DNA of 64,000 nt from positions 558,001-622,000 of the forward strand of contig CAVVPY010000001.1 of the NCBI GenBank assembly GCA_963750295.1. Direction: 5' to 3'. Shown piece by piece: positions 1 to 7,244 of this stretch (position 1 is the first letter of the stretch; every line of letters starts with the position of its first letter). The DNA comes from CAVVPY01 sp963750295 (lineage in GTDB: Bacteria; Actinomycetota; Actinomycetes; Mycobacteriales; Jatrophihabitantaceae). Made by a program: the position numbers and the translations under genes. A model generated the notes under the pieces. It searched no databases. It was not told the DNA's origin and saw nothing but the letters and a program-made list of their open reading frames with translations.

Positions 1-254
1 GCACCCTCACGGCGCAGATCCAGCTCGTCGATGATGTAGTCCTTGACCCGGTGCTCGACGGTGTTCCGGCCGGGCAGGAAACTGCACCTGATCCGGTAGG
101 CCACCTCGCCCAGCCGCAGGTCGAGACTGGCCGGTTGGACGTTCTCGGCGGGGATGCGCCACGGCCCGGCATCGATCGCCCCACCGGCGATCGCGGCGTC
201 GAGGAACTGATTGGGCAGCACGCCGGCGCGCCCGGCGGGAAGCTCGAGCCTCAC
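1..254 (-). CDS. dCTP deaminase (long-form DCD family), 5' part only
   Basis: The minus strand is open from a GTG at 254 to the window edge, giving about 84 residues of the N-terminus. The translation contains GVLPNQFLDAAIAGGAID followed by VQPASLDLRLGEVAYRI and CSFLPG. This matches the start of the long 2'-deoxycytidine 5'-triphosphate deaminase family, which deaminates dCTP to dUTP for thymidylate synthesis. The GTG overlaps the TGA of the sortase gene (GTGA), so the two are probably translationally coupled, with the sortase first. Catalytic residues lie outside the window. The family call rests on the N-terminal motif alone. It is a partial gene because of the window boundary and shows no internal defect. 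Confidence 0.8.
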   Translation of the reverse strand, partial: MRLELPAGRAGVLPNQFLDAAIAGGAIDAGPWRIPAENVQPASLDLRLGEVAYRIRCSFLPGRNTVEHRVKDYIIDELDLRREG

Positions 255-1027
255 GCGCTGGAGGCCTTCTTCGCCGACGACACGAGTTGCGCGTTGACGA
301 TCACGTTGTAGTCGTAGTCCGTGCCGTCGAGTTCGGCGCAGGTGATGATCACGACCCGGTTGGGTGTCGTCTCGTCCATCAGCGGCTTGACGAATCCGGC
401 CTGCGCTTTCGAGACACCGTAGGCGCTGTCGACCTTGTAGCGCAGCGTCCCCTTCGGCGTCCAGAGCGTGATGATGTAGCCGTTGAGCGACTGCACCGGG
501 TAGATCGGGATCCCGCTCAGCGTCGTCGGCTTGACCTTGAGGATCTCGCGGGTAGCGGGCGCGGAGAGCCGGTTGAAGACCTCCAGCGGATCCGGTGCCC
601 ACGAGTGGCCGAGGATGTAGGTGGTGCCGGAGGTGCTACCCGGGGCCACCCCGAAGTCGTGCTGCACCCAGCAGACCGTGTGGTGCTGCTCGCCCGGCGG
701 GTCGAGCGGACGCACGTATTCCATCCCGCACACGTGGGCCTTGATCGTGAACTTGGGGCCGGCGATCTTGAAGTAGGTCGGGGCCGCCTTCGCGACGACC
801 TCGTGCGGCGTCTGCGGCTTGCTGGGAGTGGGCGTGGGTGTCGCCGTCGGCGCCGTCGTCGTTGGTGTCGCGGCCACGTGCGGTCGCACCGGCGCGGCCT
901 GCGAGGCCTTCTCGTCCGGGCGCGCCAGCACGTACGCGGTGCCTGCGCCGGCGAGCGCGATGACCGCCGCCGCGGCGATGACGATCGCGCGGCGGCGTGG
1001 GTGGGCGGGTTTCGGCAGCTCATGCAT
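251..1027 (-). CDS. Membrane-anchored class E/F-type sortase
   Basis: A 258-residue protein with a basic N-terminus, one membrane segment (about residues 14-35), a Thr/Pro-rich stalk (about 45-75) and a C-terminal sortase domain. The catalytic His is visible in YILGHSW (His141) and the Cys in VIITCAE (Cys230). The segment after the Cys ends in YNVIV, as in actinobacterial class F-type enzymes, instead of the SrtA Arg context. Sortases are extracytoplasmic transpeptidases that cleave sorting signals of surface proteins. No LPXTG-type substrate gene is adjacent, so the target is unknown and the enzyme may be a housekeeping or orphan sortase. It overlaps the downstream dCTP deaminase gene by 4 nt. 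A TATCGT -10-like element ends 10 nt before the ATG. Confidence 0.85.
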   Translation of the reverse strand: MHELPKPAHPRRRAIVIAAAAVIALAGAGTAYVLARPDEKASQAAPVRPHVAATPTTTAPTATPTPTPSKPQTPHEVVAKAAPTYFKIAGPKFTIKAHVCGMEYVRPLDPPGEQHHTVCWVQHDFGVAPGSTSGTTYILGHSWAPDPLEVFNRLSAPATREILKVKPTTLSGIPIYPVQSLNGYIITLWTPKGTLRYKVDSAYGVSKAQAGFVKPLMDETTPNRVVIITCAELDGTDYDYNVIVNAQLVSSAKKASSA

Positions 1028-1066
1028 GACAGATCACACGATAGTTTGTCCGTCCAGGTGTTGGCG

Positions 1067-1088
1067 TTTACTAGGACGTCCTAGTAAA
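1067..1088. promoter_or_regulatory. Perfect 22-bp palindromic operator overlapping the icmA -10
   Basis: The arm TTTACTAGGAC (1067-1077) is followed immediately by its exact reverse complement (1078-1088). The right arm overlaps a TAAATT -10-like hexamer (1085-1090) that lies 6 nt before the ATG of the acyl-CoA mutase gene. That is the spacing expected of a leaderless actinobacterial promoter. A bound dimeric repressor would cover the -10. TetR-family regulators of acyl-CoA metabolism commonly use palindromes of this kind, but the regulator is not in this window. Confidence 0.7.
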
Positions 1089-1096
1089 TTTGTCTT

Positions 1097-2764
1097 ATGG
1101 ATGCCGAGCAGATCGACGAGGGCCGGGCCCGCTGGCGCGAGCGGTACGAGGCGGCGCGCAAGACCGACCGCGACTACACCACGCTGTCCGGGGTCGAGGT
1201 GGAACCGGTGTACGGCCCCGACGCAGCCGACGCGCGGATGGAGCGCATCGGCTGGCCGGGCGAGTACCCGTTCACCCGCGGCATCCATGCCTCCGGTTAT
1301 CGGGGCAAGCCCTGGACGATCCGGCAGTTCGCCGGCTTCGGCAATGCGCGGCAGACGAACGAGCGCTACAAGATGATCCTCGCCGAAGGTGGCGGCGGAC
1401 TCTCGGTCGCCTTCGACATGCCCACGCTGATGGGACGCGATTCGGACGACGAGCGGGCCCTGGGCGAGGTCGGTCACTGCGGGGTCGCGATCGACTCGGC
1501 CGCGGACATGGACGTGCTGTTCGACGGCATCGACCTGGCCGCCACCACCACGTCGATGACGATCAGCGGGCCGGCCGTCCCGATCTTCTGCATGTACGTC
1601 GTCGCCGCCGAGCGGCAGGGCGCCGACACCGGCAAGCTCAACGGCACCCTGCAGACCGACATCTTCAAGGAGTACATCGCGCAGAAGGAGTGGGTCTACC
1701 CGCCGGAGGGGCACCTGAAGCTCATCGGCGACCTGATGGAGTACGTCGACGCCGAGATCCCCGACTACAAGCCGCTGTCGGTGTCCGGCTACCACATCCG
1801 CGAGGCGGGAGCGACTGCCGCGCAGGAACTCGCGTTCACGCTCGCCGACGGGTTCGGCTACGTCGAACTCGGCATCTCGCGCGGGCTCGACATCGAGCGC
1901 TTCGCCTCGGGGCTGTCGTTCTTCTTCGACGCGCACATCGACTTCTTCGAAGAGATCGCCAAGCTTCGCGCGGCGCGTCGCATCTGGGCGCGATGGATGC
2001 GCGACGTCTACGGCGCCAAGACCGACCGCGCGCAGTGGCTGCGGTTCCACACCCAGACCGCCGGCGTCTCGCTGACCGCGCAGCAACCGGACAACAACAT
2101 CGTCCGGACCGCGGTCGAGGCGCTTGCGGCCGTCCTGGGCGGGACCAACTCGCTGCACACCAACGCCCTGGACGAGGTGCTCGCGCTGCCCTCGGCCAAG
2201 GCCGCGCAGATCGCGCTGCGGACCCAGCAGGTGATTGCCGACGAGACCGGCGTGCTCAACGTCGTGGACCCGCTCGGTGGCTCTTGGTACGTCGAAGCGC
2301 TCACCGACCAGATCGAGGCCGAGGCGGAGAAGATCTTCGCGCGGATCAAGGAACTCGGCGGCGACTCGACGATGACGAGTGGGCTGTTGCGGGGCATCGA
2401 GGACGGTTGGTTCATCGGCGAGATCGCCGACTCGTCCTTCGCCTACCAGGTAGCGATGGAGAAGGGCGACAAGCGCGTCGTCGGGGTCAACAGCTACACC
2501 GGCGACATCGGCGAACCGCTGGAGATCCTGCGCGTCTCGCACGAGGTCGAGATCGAGCAGAAGGCCACCGTGGCCCAGCGTCGGGCCTCCCGCGACCAGG
2601 CCGCGGTGGACGACGCGATCGCTCGGATGGTGGCAGCCGCCGAGAGCGACCAGAACACCCTGCCAGCGATGCTCGACGCCGCCCGGGCCGAGGCGACCCT
2701 GGGCGAGATCTGCGCGGCGTTCAAACCGCTCTGGGGCGACTACCGCGAACCGGTGCGCTTCTGA
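1097..2764 (+). CDS. icmA: Acyl-CoA mutase large subunit, isobutyryl-CoA mutase type
   Basis: A 555-residue protein of the methylmalonyl-CoA mutase large-subunit family. It has the acyl-CoA-binding TIM barrel but no C-terminal B12-binding domain, so it needs a separate small subunit, which is not in the window. Substrate-determining residues can be read directly. The position of methylmalonyl-CoA mutase Tyr89 is Phe78 (in PWTIRQFAGF) and that of Arg207 is Gln196 (in KEYIAQKEW). Phe plus Gln is the isobutyryl-CoA mutase pattern, which interconverts isobutyryl- and n-butyryl-CoA, and it argues against methylmalonyl-CoA. The catalytic His is at 233 (GYHIREAG). The ATG lies 8 nt after a perfect palindrome with no ribosome binding site, suggesting a leaderless transcript under repressor control. 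A related branched acyl-CoA substrate cannot be excluded. Confidence 0.85.
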   Translation: MDAEQIDEGRARWRERYEAARKTDRDYTTLSGVEVEPVYGPDAADARMERIGWPGEYPFTRGIHASGYRGKPWTIRQFAGFGNARQTNERYKMILAEGGGGLSVAFDMPTLMGRDSDDERALGEVGHCGVAIDSAADMDVLFDGIDLAATTTSMTISGPAVPIFCMYVVAAERQGADTGKLNGTLQTDIFKEYIAQKEWVYPPEGHLKLIGDLMEYVDAEIPDYKPLSVSGYHIREAGATAAQELAFTLADGFGYVELGISRGLDIERFASGLSFFFDAHIDFFEEIAKLRAARRIWARWMRDVYGAKTDRAQWLRFHTQTAGVSLTAQQPDNNIVRTAVEALAAVLGGTNSLHTNALDEVLALPSAKAAQIALRTQQVIADETGVLNVVDPLGGSWYVEALTDQIEAEAEKIFARIKELGGDSTMTSGLLRGIEDGWFIGEIADSSFAYQVAMEKGDKRVVGVNSYTGDIGEPLEILRVSHEVEIEQKATVAQRRASRDQAAVDDAIARMVAAAESDQNTLPAMLDAARAEATLGEICAAFKPLWGDYREPVRF

Positions 2765-2784
2765 GTGGTGCCCGCCGCGTCACC

Positions 2785-3543
2785 TCAGCCCTTGAACGAG
2801 CCGTGCCGGCCGGCGCCACCGGCGAAACGGGCAGCACCGTCGACGCCGGCGGCGCGCAGCGAACCCAGCCCCAGCGCGAACTCCCGCTCGAGGGCCGCAG
2901 CCTGATCCAGCGACAGCGAGTCGTACGCCGATCGGCGATCCGAGCGGACGGTCGCCTGCGGAAACGCGGCGATCTCAGCGGCGAGCGCCTCGGCGGCCGA
3001 ACGTGCCGCGCCGTTCGCGACGACGCGCGAGACCAAGCCCATCGCGAGCGCCTCGTCGGCCTGGACGGCCCGCCCGGTCAGGATCAGGTCGAGCGCGCGG
3101 CCCAGCCCGACGATCTGGGGCAGCCGTACCGTCCCGCCGTCGATCAGCGGCACGCCCCAGCGACGGCAGTACACACCGAGGACGGCGTCGGCCTCGACCA
3201 CGCGCAGGTCGCACCACAGCGCCAGTTCCAGGCCGCCGGCCACCGCGTGCCCGCTGACGGCCGCGATGACCGGCTTCGACAGCGTCATCCGGCTCGGGCC
3301 CATCGGGGCGTCGGAATGCGGGTCAGGGTAGAGCGCGTTGGACATGGCGTGCAGATCCGCCCCCGCACAGAAGGTGCCGCCCGCTCCCCAGAGCACGGCC
3401 ACCGAGGCATCGCCGGCGGCGTCGAAGGAGCGGAAGGCATCGGCGAGGGCGGCTGCCGTCGAGCCGTCCACCGCGTTGCGGCGCTCGGGGCGGTCGAGCA
3501 CGATCGTCCAGATTGGTCCCGATGGTTCAACACGTACCGACAT
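2785..3543 (-). CDS. Enoyl-CoA hydratase/isomerase (crotonase) family protein
   Basis: A 252-residue crotonase-fold protein. The oxyanion-hole segment TFCAGADLHAM (about 57-67) and the second signature GHAVAGGLELALWCDL (about 98-112) are present. The first catalytic Glu of enoyl-CoA hydratase is retained in GGLE (Glu106). The second Glu position falls in VYCRRWG, and an Asp follows in LIDGGT, a pattern seen in many actinobacterial EchA paralogues. Hydratase activity is therefore likely but not certain, and isomerase or hydrolase activity is possible. It converges on the acyl-CoA mutase gene with a 20-bp gap and may act on related acyl-CoA substrates. The ATG is preceded by a GAGGT ribosome binding site that lies inside an inverted repeat. 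Confidence 0.85.
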   Translation of the reverse strand: MSVRVEPSGPIWTIVLDRPERRNAVDGSTAAALADAFRSFDAAGDASVAVLWGAGGTFCAGADLHAMSNALYPDPHSDAPMGPSRMTLSKPVIAAVSGHAVAGGLELALWCDLRVVEADAVLGVYCRRWGVPLIDGGTVRLPQIVGLGRALDLILTGRAVQADEALAMGLVSRVVANGAARSAAEALAAEIAAFPQATVRSDRRSAYDSLSLDQAAALEREFALGLGSLRAAGVDGAARFAGGAGRHGSFKG

Positions 3544-3545
3544 GC

Positions 3546-3564
3546 GCTGACCTCATCGGTCAGC
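3546..3564. promoter_or_regulatory. Inverted repeat over the crotonase ribosome binding site
   Basis: Arms GCTGACC and GGTCAGC (7 bp each, perfect) are separated by 5 bp. The repeat lies between the divergent crotonase and thioredoxin/TPR genes and covers the crotonase ribosome binding site. It could be an operator or an mRNA hairpin limiting translation. Only the symmetry is observed; the function is inferred. Confidence 0.4.
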
Positions 3565-3598
3565 CACTTCTATGTCAACATCTGAGAAAGTGGTGAGT

Positions 3599-4558
3599 AT
3601 GCAACCCCGAGCACCACGCCGCCCGGCCCAACCCGGCCCGGCGCAGACCGCGGCCATGGCCGGCGCGGTCGATCTGGCTGCGGTCAAGGCCCGTTCGGAC
3701 GCTGCCGCTCGAGCGGCCGATGCCCCGCCCCCTGCGGCCGGCGAGTACGTCATCGACGTCTCCGAGGCCGATTTCCAGACCGCCGTCATCGACCGGTCGT
3801 TCCAGGTCCCGGTGTTGATCGACCTGTGGGCCGAGTGGTGCCAGCCGTGCAAGCAGCTGTCTCCCGTTCTGGAGAAGCTCGCGAACGAGGCGGCCGGCGC
3901 CTGGGTGCTCGCGAAGATCGACGTCGACGCCAACCCGCGGATCCAGCAGGCACTCCAGGTGCAGAGCATCCCGAGCGTGTTCGCGGTGCTCGGCGGCCAG
4001 CTCGTCCCGGGATTCCAGGGCGCCCTGCCCGAGGCGCAGGTGCGGGAGTTCGTCGACGCCGTCCTGCAGGCGGGGGCGGACGCGGGACTGACCGGCACGC
4101 CCCCCGGTGCGGGTTCGGCGGACGAGCTGAGCGAACCTGCCGAGCCTGCCGTCCCGGACGACCCCCGTTTCGACGCTGCCGAGGAGGCGCTGGCCGATGG
4201 CGACTACCCGCTCGCCAAGCAACGGTTCCAGGCCATCCTCGACGTCGAGCCGGCCAACGGTGCGGCCGCCCTCGCGCTACGTCAGGTCGACCTGCTCGCG
4301 CGTGTCGACGCCGCCGGCCCGCGCGTCGGCGAACCGGCCGCAACCGACGCCGAGGGGCAGCTCGCCGCCGCCGATGCGGCACTCGTGTCGGGCGACGCCG
4401 ACGGTGCGCTTCGCCGCCTGCTCGACCTGCTCACAGCGACCACCGGTGACGAGCAGAACTCCGCCCGCGAGCGGCTCATCGAGTATTTCGAGATACTCGG
4501 CCCCGACGACCCGCGCGTGGGCCAGGCCCGCCGGGAGATGGCGCGAGCGCTGTTCTGA
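3599..4558 (+). CDS. Thioredoxin-TPR protein, CnoX/YbbN-like co-chaperone
   Basis: A protein of about 319 residues with a disordered N-terminus. A thioredoxin domain follows (about residues 50-155) with active site WCQPCK (Cys81, Cys84), then a linker and a C-terminal helical, TPR-like region with repeated DGDYPLAKQRF-type elements. This arrangement is that of the YbbN/CnoX family, which protects and hands over oxidised client proteins to chaperones. Unlike E. coli CnoX it keeps both active-site cysteines, so a redox role is plausible. I prefer the ATG at 3599, which has purine-rich GAGAAAG upstream. An in-frame ATG at 3572 would add nine residues. It is divergent from the crotonase gene and cytoplasmic. 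Confidence 0.82.
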   Translation: MQPRAPRRPAQPGPAQTAAMAGAVDLAAVKARSDAAARAADAPPPAAGEYVIDVSEADFQTAVIDRSFQVPVLIDLWAEWCQPCKQLSPVLEKLANEAAGAWVLAKIDVDANPRIQQALQVQSIPSVFAVLGGQLVPGFQGALPEAQVREFVDAVLQAGADAGLTGTPPGAGSADELSEPAEPAVPDDPRFDAAEEALADGDYPLAKQRFQAILDVEPANGAAALALRQVDLLARVDAAGPRVGEPAATDAEGQLAAADAALVSGDADGALRRLLDLLTATTGDEQNSARERLIEYFEILGPDDPRVGQARREMARALF

Positions 4559-4585
4559 TGGTCGGACGCTGATGGGTAGCCGCTG

Positions 4586-5593
4586 ATGGTCCGCGCACGT
4601 CGTGCGCGGACCTCGGTCGACGACCGCGTCCGCTCGCACATCCGCGATCTCGTCGCGCTGAGTGCCGGCGATCCGCTCGCGCCGTTCGCGATGCGTCCGG
4701 AGAAGCAGTACGTCCTGTCGCCGAACGGCGACGCCGCGGTCGGCTACCGGGTGCGGCTGCGCACCGCGGTGGCGAGCGGTGATCCGGTCGGTGTGCCGGA
4801 GGAGTGGGCGTCGGCGATCGATGCGTTCGTCCAGATGGCCGCGTCGCGACGCTTGCGCGTGGCCGTGCTCGGTGCCGGCGAACGCGCCCTGCCGATGTGG
4901 CGTCGGCACGGCCTCAGCGCGGTGCCCATCGGGCGTGACGTCGTGATGCAGAGCAAGGCGCTCGAACTGCGCGGACGCCGGTACCGCAACCTGCGCCAGG
5001 CGGTGCAGCGCTCGCACAACGCGGGGGTCACGGTCGAACACGCGCGCGAGGGCGAACTGACGGCTGCCACCGTCCGTGAGTTGCGCGCGCTGATGACCGC
5101 GTCCCGCCGCGACGACGAACGCGGTTTCTCGATGATCCTCGGCCACATGTTCAACGGCCTCGAACCGGACGCCGTGGTGGCGCTCGCCCGCGATGCCGAC
5201 GGCGTGCTGATCGGTGCGCAGCGCTACCTCTGGGCCGGCAAGCAGGACCTCTCGCTCGATCTCCCGATCCGTGCACGCAATGCGCCCAACGGCGTCGACG
5301 AGCGCTTGTGCGCAGACACCGTCGCGTGGGGCCGCGAGAACGGCGTGGACCGCGTCTCGCTCGCCTTTGCGCCGTGGCCGGACCTCTTCGAGGACGCGAG
5401 CCGCTACGGCATCAGCGGCCGGTTGCTCTACACGGTGACCCACGTGCTCGACCCGCTCATCCGCGTCGAGCGGCTCTACGTCTACCTGCGCAAGTTCCAC
5501 GCGTTCGACCAGGAGCGCTACGTGCTGCTGCGCAAGCGCAATTCGCTGGTGGTCATCGCCGCGTTCCTGCTGCTCGAGTTCAGCAAGCGATGA
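4586..5593 (+). CDS. DUF2156 protein (phosphatidylglycerol lysyltransferase C-terminal-like)
   Basis: A 335-residue soluble protein resembling the C-terminal catalytic domain of MprF/LysX-type aminoacyl-phosphatidylglycerol synthases (DUF2156, GNAT-like fold). Typical segments are MRPEKQYVLSPNG near residue 32, YRNLRQAVQRSHNAGV near 133, GFSMILGHMFNG near 175 and DLSLDLPIRARNAPNG near 216. There is no N-terminal flippase domain and no membrane segment. It may therefore transfer an aminoacyl group from tRNA to a lipid or small molecule; the substrate is not evident. It overlaps the next gene by 4 nt (ATGA) and heads a three-gene unit with a class IV aminotransferase and a sulfotransferase-like protein, suggesting a common small-molecule or amino-acid modification task. 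Confidence 0.75.
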   Translation: MVRARRARTSVDDRVRSHIRDLVALSAGDPLAPFAMRPEKQYVLSPNGDAAVGYRVRLRTAVASGDPVGVPEEWASAIDAFVQMAASRRLRVAVLGAGERALPMWRRHGLSAVPIGRDVVMQSKALELRGRRYRNLRQAVQRSHNAGVTVEHAREGELTAATVRELRALMTASRRDDERGFSMILGHMFNGLEPDAVVALARDADGVLIGAQRYLWAGKQDLSLDLPIRARNAPNGVDERLCADTVAWGRENGVDRVSLAFAPWPDLFEDASRYGISGRLLYTVTHVLDPLIRVERLYVYLRKFHAFDQERYVLLRKRNSLVVIAAFLLLEFSKR

Positions 5594-6510
5594 CGGCGCA
5601 CGGCACCCACGACTTCGTCGACGATCCGCGCAATGCCGACGCCCTGGTCTACGTCAACGGCGCGCTCGTCCCTCGACCGCAAGCGGTCGTCTCGGTGTTC
5701 GACGCCGGCTTCGTGCTCGGTGACGGCGTGTGGGAGGGGTTGCGCATCACGAGCGGGCATCCCGCCTTCCTCGACCTGCACCTCGACCGGCTGTACGAGG
5801 GCGCGGCAGCGATCATGCTCGACATCGGCCGCACCCGCGAGGAGTTGACCGCAGCGATCTACGACACGCTGCGCGCCAACGAGATGGTGGACGGCGTGCA
5901 CGTCCGGCTCATGGTCACGCGCGGCCCCAAGTCCACGCCGTACCAGGATCCCCGGATGTCGGCAGGCCCGGCGACCGTCGTCATCGTCGCCGAGCACAAG
6001 GACCCCTTGCCGGCAACGGTCGAGCGCGGCTTGTCGCTGTTCACGGTGCACGTGCGGCGCGCAGGCCCCGACACCCTGGACCCCAAGCTCAACGCGCACA
6101 GCAAGCTCAACGACATCACCGCCTGCATCCAGGCCTACACCGCGGGCGCCGACGAGGCGCTGATGCTCGACCCGCACGGCTTCGTCGCGACGTGCAACTC
6201 GACCCACTTCTTCATCGTCCGCCGCGGCGAGGTGTGGACGTCGAGCGGCGACTACTGCCTCGGCGGCATCACCCGGTCGAACGTGCTGCAGCTCTGCGCC
6301 TCGGCGGGGATCACCGCGCGTGAGAAGAGCTTCTCGCTCACCGAGGTGTACAGCGCGGACGAGGCCTTCGTCACCGGCACCTTCGCCGGGCTCGTCCCGG
6401 TGCACACGGTGGACGGGCGCACGATCGGCACCGGGCAGCGCGGCCCGATGGTGCAACGCCTGCAGGGGCTGTACCGCGACCTGGTGCAGGCCGACGTCGC
6501 GGGGCGCTGA
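5590..6510 (+). CDS. Class IV aminotransferase (PLP, branched-chain/aminodeoxychorismate lyase fold)
   Basis: A 306-residue fold-type IV PLP enzyme. The PLP Lys is in HSKLND (Lys172), the N-terminal signature is FDAGFVLGDGVWEGLR (about 37-52) and the C-terminal DEAFVTGTFAG is near 259. The position that usually carries the cofactor-interacting Glu (E-x-S/T-x-x-N) reads ATCNSTHFF, which departs from canonical branched-chain aminotransferases. Substrate assignment between a branched-chain amino acid, a D-amino acid and an aminodeoxychorismate-lyase-like reaction is therefore open. The ATG overlaps the stop of the DUF2156 gene and the next gene starts 4 nt after this stop, so the three are almost certainly cotranscribed. 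Confidence 0.8.
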   Translation: MTAHGTHDFVDDPRNADALVYVNGALVPRPQAVVSVFDAGFVLGDGVWEGLRITSGHPAFLDLHLDRLYEGAAAIMLDIGRTREELTAAIYDTLRANEMVDGVHVRLMVTRGPKSTPYQDPRMSAGPATVVIVAEHKDPLPATVERGLSLFTVHVRRAGPDTLDPKLNAHSKLNDITACIQAYTAGADEALMLDPHGFVATCNSTHFFIVRRGEVWTSSGDYCLGGITRSNVLQLCASAGITAREKSFSLTEVYSADEAFVTGTFAGLVPVHTVDGRTIGTGQRGPMVQRLQGLYRDLVQADVAGR

Positions 6511-6514
6511 GCCG

Positions 6515-7231
6515 ATGACCGTCCGGCTGGCAATGTGGTCCGGGCCGCGCAACATCTCCACCGCCCTCATGCGGTCCTGGGAGAACCGGCCCGACTGCAC
6601 GGTCGTGGACGAGCCGCTGTACGCCTACTACCTCGACCGCACCGGGCTCGACCACCCCGGCCGGGACGAGGTGGTGGCTGCGGGTGACACCGACTGGCGC
6701 CGCGTGGTCGACGGGCTGACCCGTGCGTGGCCGGACGGGCCGGCGGTCCACTACCAGAAGCACATGACCCACCACCTCATCCCGGAACTGCCGCGCGACT
6801 GGATCCGGTCGTTGCGCAACGTGCTGCTGATCCGCGACCCGGCCGAGGTGGTCGCGTCCTACGTCCGCTCGCGTGCGAACGTCGTCGCCGAGGACATCGG
6901 CCTGGTGCAGCAAAGCGAGCTCTACGACCTGCTCGGCGGCGACGTGCCGGTGATCGACAGCGCCGACTTCCTGCGACAGCCGGCCGAGCATCTGGGCTGG
7001 CTGTGCAACTACGCAGGGGTCGAGTTCAGCGAATCGATGCTGCGCTGGCCGGCCGGCCCCAGGGAGTCGGACGGCGTGTGGGCGAAGTACTGGTACGACG
7101 CGGTGTGGGCGTCGACGGGCTTCGCGCCCCACCGCCCACGCGAGACACACCTGGACGGGGCGGCGCTGGAAGCCGCCGAGCGCAGCCGGCCGCACTACGA
7201 GCGGCTGCACGCCCGGCGGGTGCGCATCTGA
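6515..7231 (+). CDS. Sulfotransferase-like P-loop protein
   Basis: A 238-residue protein beginning with MWSGPRNISTALMRSW, a strand/P-loop/helix matching the 5'-phosphosulfate-binding loop of sulfotransferases. VLLIRDPAEVVASY near residue 104 matches the 3'-phosphate-binding segment. Sulfotransferases move sulfate from PAPS to a hydroxyl or amine, but many short bacterial members are uncharacterised. It starts 4 nt after the aminotransferase stop. Proteins of this type are often annotated next to branched-chain-aminotransferase-like genes, suggesting a shared pathway. The acceptor is unknown. Confidence 0.7.
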   Translation: MTVRLAMWSGPRNISTALMRSWENRPDCTVVDEPLYAYYLDRTGLDHPGRDEVVAAGDTDWRRVVDGLTRAWPDGPAVHYQKHMTHHLIPELPRDWIRSLRNVLLIRDPAEVVASYVRSRANVVAEDIGLVQQSELYDLLGGDVPVIDSADFLRQPAEHLGWLCNYAGVEFSESMLRWPAGPRESDGVWAKYWYDAVWASTGFAPHRPRETHLDGAALEAAERSRPHYERLHARRVRI

Positions 7232-7244
7232 CCGCTCGACCGCC

